64,000 nucleotides of DNA, taken from positions 67,817,730 through 67,881,729 of the forward strand of contig NC_068357.1 of NCBI RefSeq assembly GCF_020536995.1, read 5' to 3'. Origin of the DNA: Dreissena polymorpha (lineage: Eukaryota > Mollusca > Bivalvia > Myida > Dreissenidae). Below the pieces are notes generated by a model that did not search any database, had not been told where the DNA came from, and saw only the letters and a program-made list of their open reading frames with translations. A program made the position numbers and the translations under genes. Of this stretch, positions 19,053 through 31,100 are shown one piece after another (positions within the stretch are counted from its first letter, which is position 1; each line of letters begins with the position of its first letter).

Positions 19053-21553
19053 TTAAGGGAACTCAACTTTGTCCTATCTTTTTCAAACTTTCTCCACATG
19101 AGATTTCAACTATTTCCACAATGAATATGCAATTTCAGTGCATTCGGATGGGGGTAAAGGCCTTAAAATGGCCATTTAAAGCGGTGACTAAATTGGCCGC
19201 AGTCAAGTCGGAATGCATGATTTTTAGTCTAAGTGACGACAGCTGATTTTGCGTCTCCAATTATTGTTACGCGTAACTTTCATGGCAAAAACTGGTATCA
19301 TTGCATGCGAAATTCACCAATATATCAGCAAAAGGCCCAAATAAATGTATTGATTGTGAATCAGTGTACTTTTCTTGATGAAATAGGAGACTTTTTTTAA
19401 ATTTTAAGCACTTTTTTCAATAAAAAACTCACTGACAGCATATAAAATCATGTTTTTTAAGAAAATTATTATTAAAAGCTTCACTTACAATCTAAACATA
19501 CACATTGCAATTACAAAAATTAATGCTATTATGATGAGAGGCATAATTTTCAGCTTTCAAGCTGATACAAGCCGGCTACCCAAAATTAACACTTAAAAAG
19601 GCGCAAATCGCTCCTTCAACAGCTTACGACACAAAGTGACACTTAATGCGCATCCAGATAGTCTCTCTCATATAAATAAGTCCTGTTAGCGACATTTTAT
19701 TAAGTATTCTCTTTAAAATCCAGTGTTGAAAGCATAAGTTTTGCAAAAATGTCCACAGTCACCATGCAAAAGAGCATGTTTGCTAAGGAATTCCTACGCG
19801 AGTGGCCACACTAATGTCGTGGCAGGAAAGTCATTTGGGTGTGATTCCTCTGTAGTTCAGTGAACATTCATTCCACTACCTGGGGATGACTATCAGGATC
19901 AATTTTCCCAGCTTAGTGTAGTGTTGACCTTTCAGGATGTTGATGGATCGTCCACAAGCGCTGCACCACTGCGGCCTCTGTTCAGGACACAGAGTCGGAT
20001 TGAGGTGTACACAAACCCGCAGTCAGGCAAGGATCATCCAGACCTTTAATAAAATAAAATGTTTAGGCCCCTGAAACTGGCAATTATGTTCAACACTGAG
20101 ATAAGGATACACATAGAGGAGACATCATGCCATGGCTTTCTCATTATTGACACGGCAAACTCGAGCAGCCGGGGACTTGGCTCTAAACAAAAACAGGTAT
20201 GCTCCATCAATGTGAGCAAGATGGCATGTCAGAGTAAAAAAGGGCAAACAAACATACAAAAGAGATATGTAGGAAATTAGAAATTAAATGCCAGAAGTAA
20301 TTTTAAGTATTGTTTTTCTGTCTGCAAGGGTTGCTGTGGAAAATAGTGCTTAACGCATAGTTTGGCCTGTAGGGGTTCTGCTAGCAAGAACAAATCGAAG
20401 TCATATCTGCCCGCGAACTGTAAGCTTGAGATAACCATATCTGATGAAGTACTGCTTTGAGAATGCATTCTTATTGTACTTGAACCAGATCGCATTGACA
20501 GCACAAGGCTTCAGACCCCCCAAAAGTGTGAGGCTTTCAATAATGCTTACCTGATACCAGACCGCATTGCCCGAGACAGTGACTTTCTCCCGGAACTGCA
20601 CAGGCTGCATCCGCAGCACAATCCTTAAGCTCAATCATGGTCTGGCTGACTCTGAAATAGTGAAATCTGAATTTACAGATGCTCATTTGTCTAAAGGTTA
20701 TGAGTTTATTGCCTATCTTATTAAAAGCAAACACAATGACATGCTTAAAAAGACATGTGCATTTCTGAAAAGACATACAGCTGCCCGATACTTGACTAGG
20801 AAAAGGCGCTATGGTCTTCACTCTGAAATTCATTACTCTAAGGGCTTAACAGAACAAAAGCCAGATCTTACAGCTAATTGGCCCCACCTACAGCTAAATA
20901 TGCTTTATAGGTTGAAAATAAAGTTATTTGTCTGAAAAACTAGTGCTATTAACTCATCAGCTATGTTGCTCCACTGGCCGCAATTCTGTAAACATAGTGT
21001 ATATATGGAAATACCTAGTCTACCACCTGCACCGCACCACTACGTCCACTGTAAAAATACACAGCTAAGTTAGTACTTTAACGAACAAACTGAAATTCAT
21101 GTGTTAATTAAACAATCAGTATGATGACTCACATTGAAATCATGTCCAGTGCACCAGTCAGAGCAAGACAGCTAGCGGATTGTTGACCATCTACGGCTCA
21201 AGGACAAACGGTCAGGCCTACAAACAAAGAGAAAAATGGCATAAATGGGTTGCATGCATGTAATTTTGCATATTTTTCATCTTACTCTCCACCTGAAACT
21301 TCAATCTATGGACATAATAATATTTACATTTAAGATTTGTTGGAAATGTTACCCTTACTTGTCAATACCAGGTCCCCCACCCATACGGAACCGTCTAAAA
21401 CCACCTAAAACATCCATTTGGACCAAAATATTGACACCTCTCATCTATTTTAGCACCCAAATCATCAAAACATTAATTAAAATTCATGTTCTACTTGTCT
21501 CGCTTGCAGACGAATCCATGTGACCTTGACATTGCAGTAAATGTGCTTTTTAA
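19053..21553 (+). mobile_element. Internal segment of the composite, transposon remnant
   Basis: 2.5 kb with no intact long frame. The only protein-like part is at 20395-20935. The remainder is AT-rich and not recognised. Both edges abut TTAA. Confidence 0.55.
20567..20935 (+). pseudogene. Fragment resembling a Mutator-like transposase C-terminus
   Basis: 122 open codons with VTFSRNCTGCIRSTILKLNH, then GLADSEI and a basic tail with RKRRYGLHSEIHY. Just upstream in another frame are TPQKCEAFNNAYLIPD and YLPANCKLEITISDE. From memory this order resembles mollusc proteins labelled Mutator-like transposase domain. The domain name is tentative. Not a host gene. Confidence 0.45.
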
Positions 21554-22029
21554 AGGTTATATTACACTAATTCCGATTCCCATAGGGTCCCATTATAAAA
21601 CTGACAACTTTCACAGCATTTTTCTTGCCTTTTCGACGTATCAATTTTTCCGAACCTGGTATCATTTTAAAGATGGATCTGTCATCTTCCAATAATTGCA
21701 ATCAAAAACATACCGTCTCGCAACTTCTAAGAAAGTAAATCGCTGTCGAATGAACCCACCGTAGAAAAACGTGTTTCGGAATCCTAATTTCGACAAAAGC
21801 CCCACACAATAGAAAACACACCCTCAAAAGTTCATCTTTTAAGTTAGCTTCCAATCCAAGGCATCAAAGTACTCCAGACACATACAGGATATTACAAATA
21901 ACCACAAAAGTCATGTCTCACATTGTTAAATGGCTTATATTCAAGAAGAGAAAAGGAACTCTTTAGAAATAGGCACTACTTTCGAATGGACCACGGAGGG
22001 ATACACAATGATTTAGTGTAATGTAACCT
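21554..22029 (+). repeat. 476-bp terminal direct repeat, right copy
   Basis: Same sequence and length as 18577-19052. It occupies the position where the VTI1B core promoter or 5' UTR would be expected. Confidence 0.9.
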
Positions 22030-22068
22030 TGACAGTTCATCATATGACAACATTAATGTCAACAAATC

Positions 22069-22165
22069 ATGTCTTCTGAGAAATTCGAGAATTTGGAAGA
22101 TGATTTGTCAACAGCAATAGACAGACTACGACCAATAATAAGCGACATATCGAGCCAAACAGGGG
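22069..22165 (+). CDS. VTI1B: VTI1B exon 1 (coding)
   Basis: 32 codons plus one base, MSSEKFENLEDDLSTAIDRL then RPIISDISSQTG. Donor G|GTAATT. The start is the first ATG in frame and lies 39 bases after the repeat copy. Confidence 0.9.
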
Positions 22166-25100
22166 GTAATTGTGATGTCTTGTAATTTTATTCCGTTGAT
22201 AATGACAAGCTACCGAAATGGTTTATTTTCGGATAGATTGTGCGTTCGGATGAAAATCAGGAAATGATTTCCATCGTAAGATAATATGGTTTGACCAAAT
22301 AATCCTTGCTAGAAATTCGTTAATGGTATTGAAAAAAACATATAGGGCATAAATCATTTTGAACAGTAAGTGTTTTATGATGAGTTGGTAACATTTCTAG
22401 TGGCTGCTTTTTTACAAAATTCTGTGAAGTCTCATATCACAGATGTTATGCTCCCCTGTCTTTATGTTCCAGAGTATATATTGAATCTGTTAATATTCTG
22501 TAAATGATCCATTATTGTATGTAAGTGTGAACTATTGATGCAATAGTTTGTGAGTTGATAAACATAAGAAAATATCAAATGTTTGTATAGAAATTAACAC
22601 TTCAACAATTAACCAGTAGTAATATTATCAATATGCATAAAGAAATTATATACCATGATATTGCAACATATGAAATATAACAGCCCCAGGCTAGGCTTAC
22701 TCCTGACTAGACTGCGCAATATATAAATTTCATCATGTTTTATTTCAATTCTTCATCACCGTATAACAGCATATTTAGCGTAAGCTTATATTTCATAAGT
22801 ATATTTTTATTTCTATTCATCACTGTAAATGCACTTTATTTCTTTTTGGGCACTTATCATCTTTGATTACCATTTGAGATTTTTTCCAGACGAAGACAAA
22901 CTTTTACACCTAATAATCATAGACTTATAATCAATCTGTAATGGCTTCACTGCCACTACGAACCTGTGACCAAGGGGGATAGGGCCATCTAGGGCTGTCA
23001 TGATTCACCGGTATATCGGTATATCGCGGTGCATGTCGTGAAGAAAATCGCACCGCGGTACGGCGTTGCCGCACCGGTTTTTTTTAATATTACTATATTA
23101 GCACATATATAAATACATTACATAATTATTTTGATATAGATATCGTTTTGAAAAATGTAGAAGCGATTCAAAAGGACTAAATAAATAATCCGTTAATATC
23201 CAGGTCAAGCAAGCGCTTCCACTTGTAGATGTTTAACTTTCACGTTTAAAATACGGCGATGTATGGGTCCGTACCTTTTTTGGAATTAGGGACAGATTTC
23301 CTTTGCAAATAAGTTCATAATTATCCAAAAGATGTTTATTCTATTTCTTATTTTCTTTCTTTAGTATATCGGTCGTTCAAAGCATGGCACTTCCGAATCA
23401 TGTTATCTTAAGATTCTGAATAAGTCGAGGAAGAGTCAGAACGCTACGGATTTTCAATAATGGGCCCGCTGACTCCGCTTTTTGAACATGCCCTTGAAGC
23501 GTTCGATTTACACAGATCGTAGTCACAGCTTTTGTAAACAACATGGCGGACGTTTTAGAAAAAGACGCGAACAATAACAATGACTACTTCTATCAAGTTT
23601 ATTACAGTTCCTTTTACACTTTCTAGTCATACTATGATACCAGTGTTTTCTGATTATTGAGTTTAATAAAGTTTGTAAAACTTGTTATTTTGCTTTTTTC
23701 TTTACAGATACATATTCTGTAAAATATCGCGGTGCGTACCGCGATACAGTGTTGCCGTACCACGATATACCGCGGTACGCTCACGGCGTATCGTGACAGC
23801 CCTAGGGCCATCCTTAAAAATTCTTTTGTTTGGCATGACCCGACGGACCCACTAAAATCGGCCTGACTGAATTTTTTTTTGTCACTTTCCCAAAAATTGT
23901 TTTTTGCTCGCCGAAAATTCTATCCGCTAAATTTTTACTTTTGCTTTTTATCCTTTCCGGTTATTTGTGTCATTTAATTGAATGCTCTTTCAAGGATATC
24001 TAGAATAGCAATGAACAAAACGCATACCGGTATTTATTTGAGTCGCCTATTTATTTGACATATGCATATGCGATTAATTAGACTTTAAATACAATTAAAC
24101 CGCTCCTGTTTTTCTCGTATCCCTTAAATTAAAATACGCTGCTGTCGTTCAGGATGTTTGGGAGTAAAAAACAAATTAATTAATTATCACTGTTCAATTT
24201 AATTCAGCAATCGGCAGAGATGTGTAATATTATCGCCATATAACTAATTATTTAAATATCACTCTTCAGATCGCCATGAGATCGGTAAATATTCGATAGA
24301 AAGATAAAAAGTGGTCAGCTTAGAAATATTTATTGACGGGTATTGTCACGTTTTTAATTCATTTGTTTATCTCTTTATACGACTTTGCGACCGGCCGCTA
24401 TTTTGAAGGCAGACTGCGATATTAAATGTGTATTCAAATTATACAACATCTGCGCATGAATGACCGAATATTATCCGATAGCTCCACCCGTTCTCACGTT
24501 TCATTCCACAACGTCATGTCATGTGTAAGCGAGCTCAATGTTGATTGGCCAGCAACCATGTGCACTACAATAACAATAAGGTCAATCGATGTCTTATCGG
24601 GTACAGACCGGGTTTCGTTAACTGTTCGAATTGCAAACACTTTCATTGAAACAAAGAGACAAATATAGAAAACCAGTCCGGATTAAAATGGCGGATGTTT
24701 TCAACGAAATTTTACTAGATTTTCGCAATTTAGATTTTTCGTGAGCCAAATTCTCAATATTTTCGCAAATGGCTCAAATGGCGAACGACAGCGCGAGCAT
24801 TGCGAACGTGTTATTATTGGAATAAATGCTCACTATTACAGGGCTCGCGCTGTCGTTTGCCATTTGCAAAAATATAGCGAATTTGGCTCAAGAAAAATAT
24901 AATTTGCGAATGTGCTAAAATCTCGTTAAATTTCATTGAAAACATCCGCCATTTTAATCCGGATTGTTTGTATGTCCCCCACTATGGTAGTGGGGGACAT
25001 ATTGTTTTTGCCCTGTCTGTTGGTTGGTTGGTCTGTTGGTTGGTTGGTCTGTTGGTTGGTTTGCGCCAACTTTAACATTTTGCAATAACTTTTGCTATAT

Positions 25101-28100
25101 TGAAGATAGCAACTTCATATTTGGCATGCATGTGTATCTCATGAAGCTGCACATTTTGAGTGGTGAAAGGTCAAGGTCAAAGCCATCCTTCAAGGTCAGA
25201 GGTCAAATATATGTGGCCAAAATCGCTCATTTTATGAATACTTTTGCAATATTGAAGATAGCAACTTGATATTTGGCATGCATGTGTATCTCATGGAGCT
25301 GCACATTTTGAGTGGTGAAAGGTCAAGGTCAAGGTCATCCTTCAAGGTTAGAGGTCAAATATATGTGGCCAAAATCGCTCATTTTATGAATACTTTTGCA
25401 ATATTGAAGATAGCAACTTGATATTTGGCATGTATGTGTATCTCATGGAGCTGCACATTTTGAGTGGTGAAAGGTCAAGGTCAAGGTCATCCTTCAAGGT
25501 CAGAGGTCAAATGTATGTGGCCCAAATCGCTTATTTTATGAATACTTTTGCAATATTGAAGATAGCAACTTGATATTTGGCATGCATGTGTATCTCATGG
25601 AGCTGCACATTTTGAGTGGTGAAAGGTCAAGGTCAAGGTCATCCTTCAAGGTCAAATATATGGGTCAAAATTGCTCATGTAATGTCACTTATGCAATATT
25701 GAAGCTAGCAATTTTATATTTGAAATGCGTGTGTATCTCAAGGAGCTGCACATTTTGAGTGGTGAAGGGTCAAGGTCAAGGTCATCCTTCAAGGTCAAAC
25801 GTCATATAGGGGGACATTGTGTTTCACAAACACATCTTGTTTTTAAACTATTTTTCTCTTTGTTTCCATGTACGTTTTGAAGGAAGCGCAAATGGTAGCT
25901 GGCCAATCAACATTGAGTTCGCTCTCGGGTAATATTGGGTCATTCATTCGCAGATAATGCACAGTTGATATTGTCGTCTGCCTGCAATATAACGGCCGAT
26001 GGCAAAAGTCGTATAAAAAATAAGCAAATGAAAAGAAGCGTTACACTCAATAAATTATTTTTAAGCTGATCACTTTACAACTTTCTACCGTCTATCAATC
26101 TGAATTAAAGGATGATAATTAAATAAATAGTTACATGTCGAAGATGTTACACCTTTCTGTTCTTGATTAAAATTAAATTGTTATAATAACTTTGTTGTAA
26201 TTTACCCACAAACTATGCTATTGTAAAGTAATATGTCAACCAAATAGTATATTAATTAGTATTTGCTAGGTTACTTGTTTTCATGTTCTGTAGTCAAACG
26301 ATATGCACATTTTATTTCATGTGCAAAATGCGTACAATTTATCGGACTCTCGTTTTCGGATAAAGTATTTTTCGTCGATTATATTATATTTTCGATGTTC
26401 TTTATACAAAAAATAGATTTACGAATACACGTGCGGTGATATGGACGGTGCAGAAAAATCTTTACCAATTTCCTTTCATGAGGCAGAAGACTTGGAGCTT
26501 GATTTGATAATTACCTTTCAGTTTGGTATATGTCGGAGTTCAATGTCAGAAAAAAAATACAAAAAAAAAAATTTCCTACCTTCCTACCCACCCAAATTTA
26601 CCTGGGTCGGGTTATGCCAAACAAACATTTTTTTAAGGATGGCCTAATGTCCTCAGCAACAGGGGAATACATACATAATTTTGTACAATTTTGTACATTA
26701 TTATCATTCTAATATTCACTACCATGATTACTGATGGATGCAATCGGATAACATGTTTGTGAATTATAAAATGACTTTGTCTTTTGTAATGATACACATA
26801 GTGGTAACATTTCTTTTTATATTTATTTTTCTTTCAGAACAAAAGAAAAATGCTATTCGACAAGCAGAACGAAAGCTTGAGGAGGCCAATTTTCTTGTAA
26901 GAATACAGATATTCAACATATTTCATCTTGTTGGGATAATTTAGTTTAAGTTACTTTTAGTAACGTTATTTATGAATTGATGTATTATATTGACAGAAAC
27001 TAGTTTAACCTGTTCTAAGAGTTTAATCTCTAAGATTACGATTAAATTATTTAAGGAATTTGTGTTGCACTCTGGAAAAACAGAGCTTAATGCATTTAAA
27101 TATTGTTTTTTGTTTTTTAGAGACTTCCTTTTTATCCTTTTAATGAAAAATTCCATAAAAGCAGGAAAGTATCCTGCATGATAAGCTTGTGTGTACATGC
27201 ATAAAGCCCTTTTTTTCAAGAGAGCAGCTAATTTATATTAGCATTATTGTTGATATTTATATAAGCATTATTGTTGATAGATGCATGAAATGGAGAATGA
27301 AGCGAAAATTGCGCCAGTGCAATACAGAACACAGATGTTGGGTCGACTAAGACAGTTCAAGAGAAACCTAGAGGACTTAACAAGGGATCTTGTAGGTTTT
27401 ATTTGATAGTGGTGGTTGTTTTGATTTCATTTTAATGTAGTTGATTGGTCATTGTAGGCTCAGGTACTACATATATGTACCCTGGGTACTCTTAAGTATA
27501 CTTACATGTACACTGTGTACGGTAAAAATACTTAAACGTACCCGGGAAATTTAACACTACATCGGTTGTTGTCAGCTTTTTTTTTTTTAATTAATTATAT
27601 TCACATTTATGTCAATTTTCTGTAAAATGGCCTCTATATTATTGAAACTTATACTCAAAAAGCATGTTGGTGCAGTTTTTTTAAAGGAGAAGTTTGTTGA
27701 AGATAATTGGAAACGCCGTAACGCGTTTTACGACATCGGATTTTAGGCGGGAATACAACTCGGGTACATTCTTATATCGACCGGGTACGATTAAGTATAT
27801 TTACTGTACCCGGGGTACATGTAAATATACTTAAGAGTACCAGGGGTACATGTAAGAAGTAACCGAGCCGACAGTGACCAATCGAGCTTTAATGGCAGGT
27901 AAAAAAAATCAGCGTTGAATGCAGATCGTCCCAGTAACTTTACAAAGCTGTGTAAATGACGAAATAAAAAACACACACTTTAATAACAAGACATCATCAA
28001 AATCAACAGAAGCCATTATGTCATATTTGTTTGCATTTGTTTTAGGAGTATTATAACTAAATCAATAATTAACATGATAGAATGTTGAAATGGTATATAT

Positions 28101-31100
28101 ATATATTATACTGGTTATGAAAGTATGTTTCTGGTTGAATATTGCTTTTGTGTTTAATTTTTAGAAACGAAAAAAGGAAGTTGGCTTCTCTTCTGCTGAT
28201 AATTTGGGATTAGATAGAGATGATGTAAGTACTGTTTATTTCTATCAGGCATGTGTGTACTTCGAAGTTTTTAATGTCATTCCTTTCTTTAGGAAGAATT
28301 ATATAGGAACCCAGAGTGTGCCCTTGCACTTATCTTTTTAACTGACTTGACACTTGAAATTTGGGATGAATTGTTCAATTATAGCTACAAGTTCTAGAAA
28401 TGGCATATTAACTAAAACATACTCAAGGTTGATGTGGACTTCTGCTGTGAAGGAGAAGCCGCAGTAATAAAAGGTAACCCTGCCTGCCCAAAATGGTGAC
28501 ATCCAACCAAATTTATATAAGCTGCACTGGCTAATCAGGGACGACACTTAACGTTTCTATGTTTTTGTTTTGTCATTTGAAGGAAGTCTTTTTCCAGCAA
28601 ACATCCAGTTTAGGTGTAAAGTGAGGTTCCTGATTAACCTTTGCACACTGCACAGGCTAATCTGGGACACCACTTTAGGCACATCATCAAGCCATGTTTT
28701 CCTAAAGTGCAGCTCATATTCACTTGAAGTGGGCATTGAAAGGGGGGTGATTAGAAGATTGTGTAACAACCTATGTGCTGCCTACATGTATGCACTCATG
28801 ATGTCTGTAACTGTTATTGAAAAGATCAATCTTTATGTGCTGTCATAGGCATATTTACTGTGACATACAAAATTAAGTACTTTTCAATTACTAGTATTGG
28901 ATGCAAGATATTGCTTACAAGTATAGCTTATCCATGATATTATTGTTTGTCAGAAAAGTAATTGAAAATATAATTCTAATTGTTTTAGAAGTGTTATGTT
29001 ATTAACACACACATTTAATAGTTTCAGAATATTTCCATGATTTGATCAAGTGAAATACTAACAAACTCCTTAGATCATATAATGACTGTACCCTCCTGTT
29101 TCAGCGACTTGAGGCATCCCAAAGGAACCGGTTAATACAGGGCACTCAGTCGCTGAACCGGACCTCTGAGAGCATTGCAAGGTCACAGCAGATAGCCGCG
29201 GAGACTGACCAGGTCGGCGTGGAGATAATTGATGAGCTGGGCAGACAGAGGGAGGTCCTCACCAGGACTAAAGGGCGGGTAAGGAGATCACTTGGTGTGG
29301 GCTTTTACCTATACAGGGCACTTTGCCCTTTGCTTTTGCTGGGATGGGCTCTCACATTAATTGGGCACTGGAGGCTTTACTGCGTGTTTTTGGTCAAATC
29401 TGGCAACATTTCCAAAGTAAAAAAAAATAAATTTTACATTCCAACACTTTGTTCCTCTCCCTAGTCCCTATAAGTTTAACATTGGTAGTTTTAATATTTT
29501 TTATTATAAATTTTTATTTTAAATTAAAGTATTTGTATGCAAAAATAACCACACCAATTTCCCAATTTTTGTCTAAACAACACCATTTTTCCGCCACCCC
29601 CATTCCCAAAATGGTGAAAAAACACTGCTTTATTATGTTTTTCAAATCTATGGCAAAACTTTTAAAATGTATAACCTGTCTTGAGCATCGAGTGTACATA
29701 AAACACATGAAAAAAATATATATCAATAAAAACATACATTATGCATACACATGTATGTACATGCAGCCTTCACATCTAAAAATGTTCAGAAATGATTTTT
29801 TTAAAAGTAAAGCAAGTAAATGCAAATAAAATATTTCCCAAAATGTATGCAGAGAAAAAAACTACTTGAAAGAAACACCATATGTTAAATATTTTTAAAA
29901 TTTATTTTAAGGCCAAGGTAGGATCATGCAGTATTTGTAATTTGACAAATTCAGGGTATGTATACCGTCTTGACTATATCTGTATTTGATGCTGCCTGCG
30001 TTGGTCTAGGCCAATGATACAATATCTCTCTTCTTCAGCTGTCATCATCAGAACACTCTTGGTAAAGTCTTGAAAAGCCCTTGTAAGCGTTTTCTTTTCA
30101 AGCCTTGATTTGATTCTTCTTCATTCAGGATTGAAGTGTTTAGTCATTCAATTGGGAACAAGTAAAGTTACGGGACACTTTTGCAGTAGCACGAAATGTA
30201 TCAAAAGAAAGTAGCACTGTTGAATCTTTTATGGCAGAGATTTCAGTTCTTTACTTCAATAATTGACATACAAAGTTAATAATATGTTAAATAGAATGAT
30301 TTTGAAAGGGTTCTAAATAAAAAATTATCAACAAACAATGGTTTATACTTGTGGCGCTAGAGTACTTTTACTCATAATTCAAATACATGTACTGCACTAT
30401 GGTATGCACATGTAGTCATTAAGAATGTTAGGCTATAAATAGGTCAGGTTAAATCAAACTACTGTCAGCTGATTACTTCCCCTAACTGTTTATATTGAGA
30501 TGTGCTTAAAAACAGCCAACTCTCTGTATGGATCTTAGTGGTTATTCTGAAATAATGATAGGCATTCCAAGCATGGGATAAGAACAAATAGTGGAGAATA
30601 TACATTTTCCCTCTTTGTTAAAATCACATGCTTTATTACTCAACTTCACACGCCAAATCAATGTGCAAACAAATGCAACCTGATTAATTTCTAGCCCAAA
30701 AAATCAATATAACCATTCCAAAATCAATAAATCCATAATATTAACTTAAACTTAAAAATGTGATGTGTTGTGATTAATGCCGCTCTGTAGATAAACAATA
30801 GATCTATAAGATACAAACTTGAAAGTGTGTGTTCTTTGTTTTTGTTATAAATTCATTAATAATAATAAAATCATTCACTGTACTCTTTGAAAAATGAGAA
30901 TGAGAAAAAAAAATAGGACCAGCCATGGCTGACAATTATGGGCTGAGTTTTACAAGAAATAGTGCAACAAATTAGGATAAAAAGTCAATACAAAGTTGTG
31001 TTTAAATCATAGTAATTTTTTATTTAATCAAGGCTGCACCAATTTCTTATAATATTCTATCAATATACCTCACACATTTTTCCATTTAATTTGTGTTGTT

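Larger units (their letters stand above)
18577..22029. mobile_element. Composite insertion: two identical 476-bp direct repeats around 2.5 kb
   Basis: The 476-bp sequence at 18577-19052 recurs at 21554-22029 with the same length and no difference that I can see by eye. Each repeat has its own inverted ends (AGGTTATATTACACTAA and the reverse of TTAGTGTAATGTAACCT). Outer flanks both show TTGA next to GGTT/AACC, while inner flanks both show TTAA. The block lies between two divergent genes and ends 39 bases before the VTI1B start codon. The repeats do not begin TG and end CA, and no primer-binding site follows the left one. Confidence 0.75.
23805..26650. mobile_element. Large palindromic element with about 0.8-kb arms and central insertions
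   Basis: The left arm (23805 to about 24673) and right arm (about 25845 to 26650) are inverted copies. Matching landmarks include GGCCATCCTTAAAAA with TTTGTTTGGCAT, GTGRTCAGCTTA, TATACGACTTT, CTCAATGTTGATTGGCCAGC and AAACAAAGAGA. The arms are diverged and the left has about 80 extra bases. The centre holds a foldback element and a tandem module. No coding sequence. Wholly within VTI1B intron 1. Confidence 0.7.

Noticed and set aside
18577-22029. An LTR retrotransposon with identical LTRs
   Set aside because: The repeats lack TG...CA ends, each has inverted termini, no primer-binding site or purine tract borders the inside, and the only protein remnant is transposase-like.
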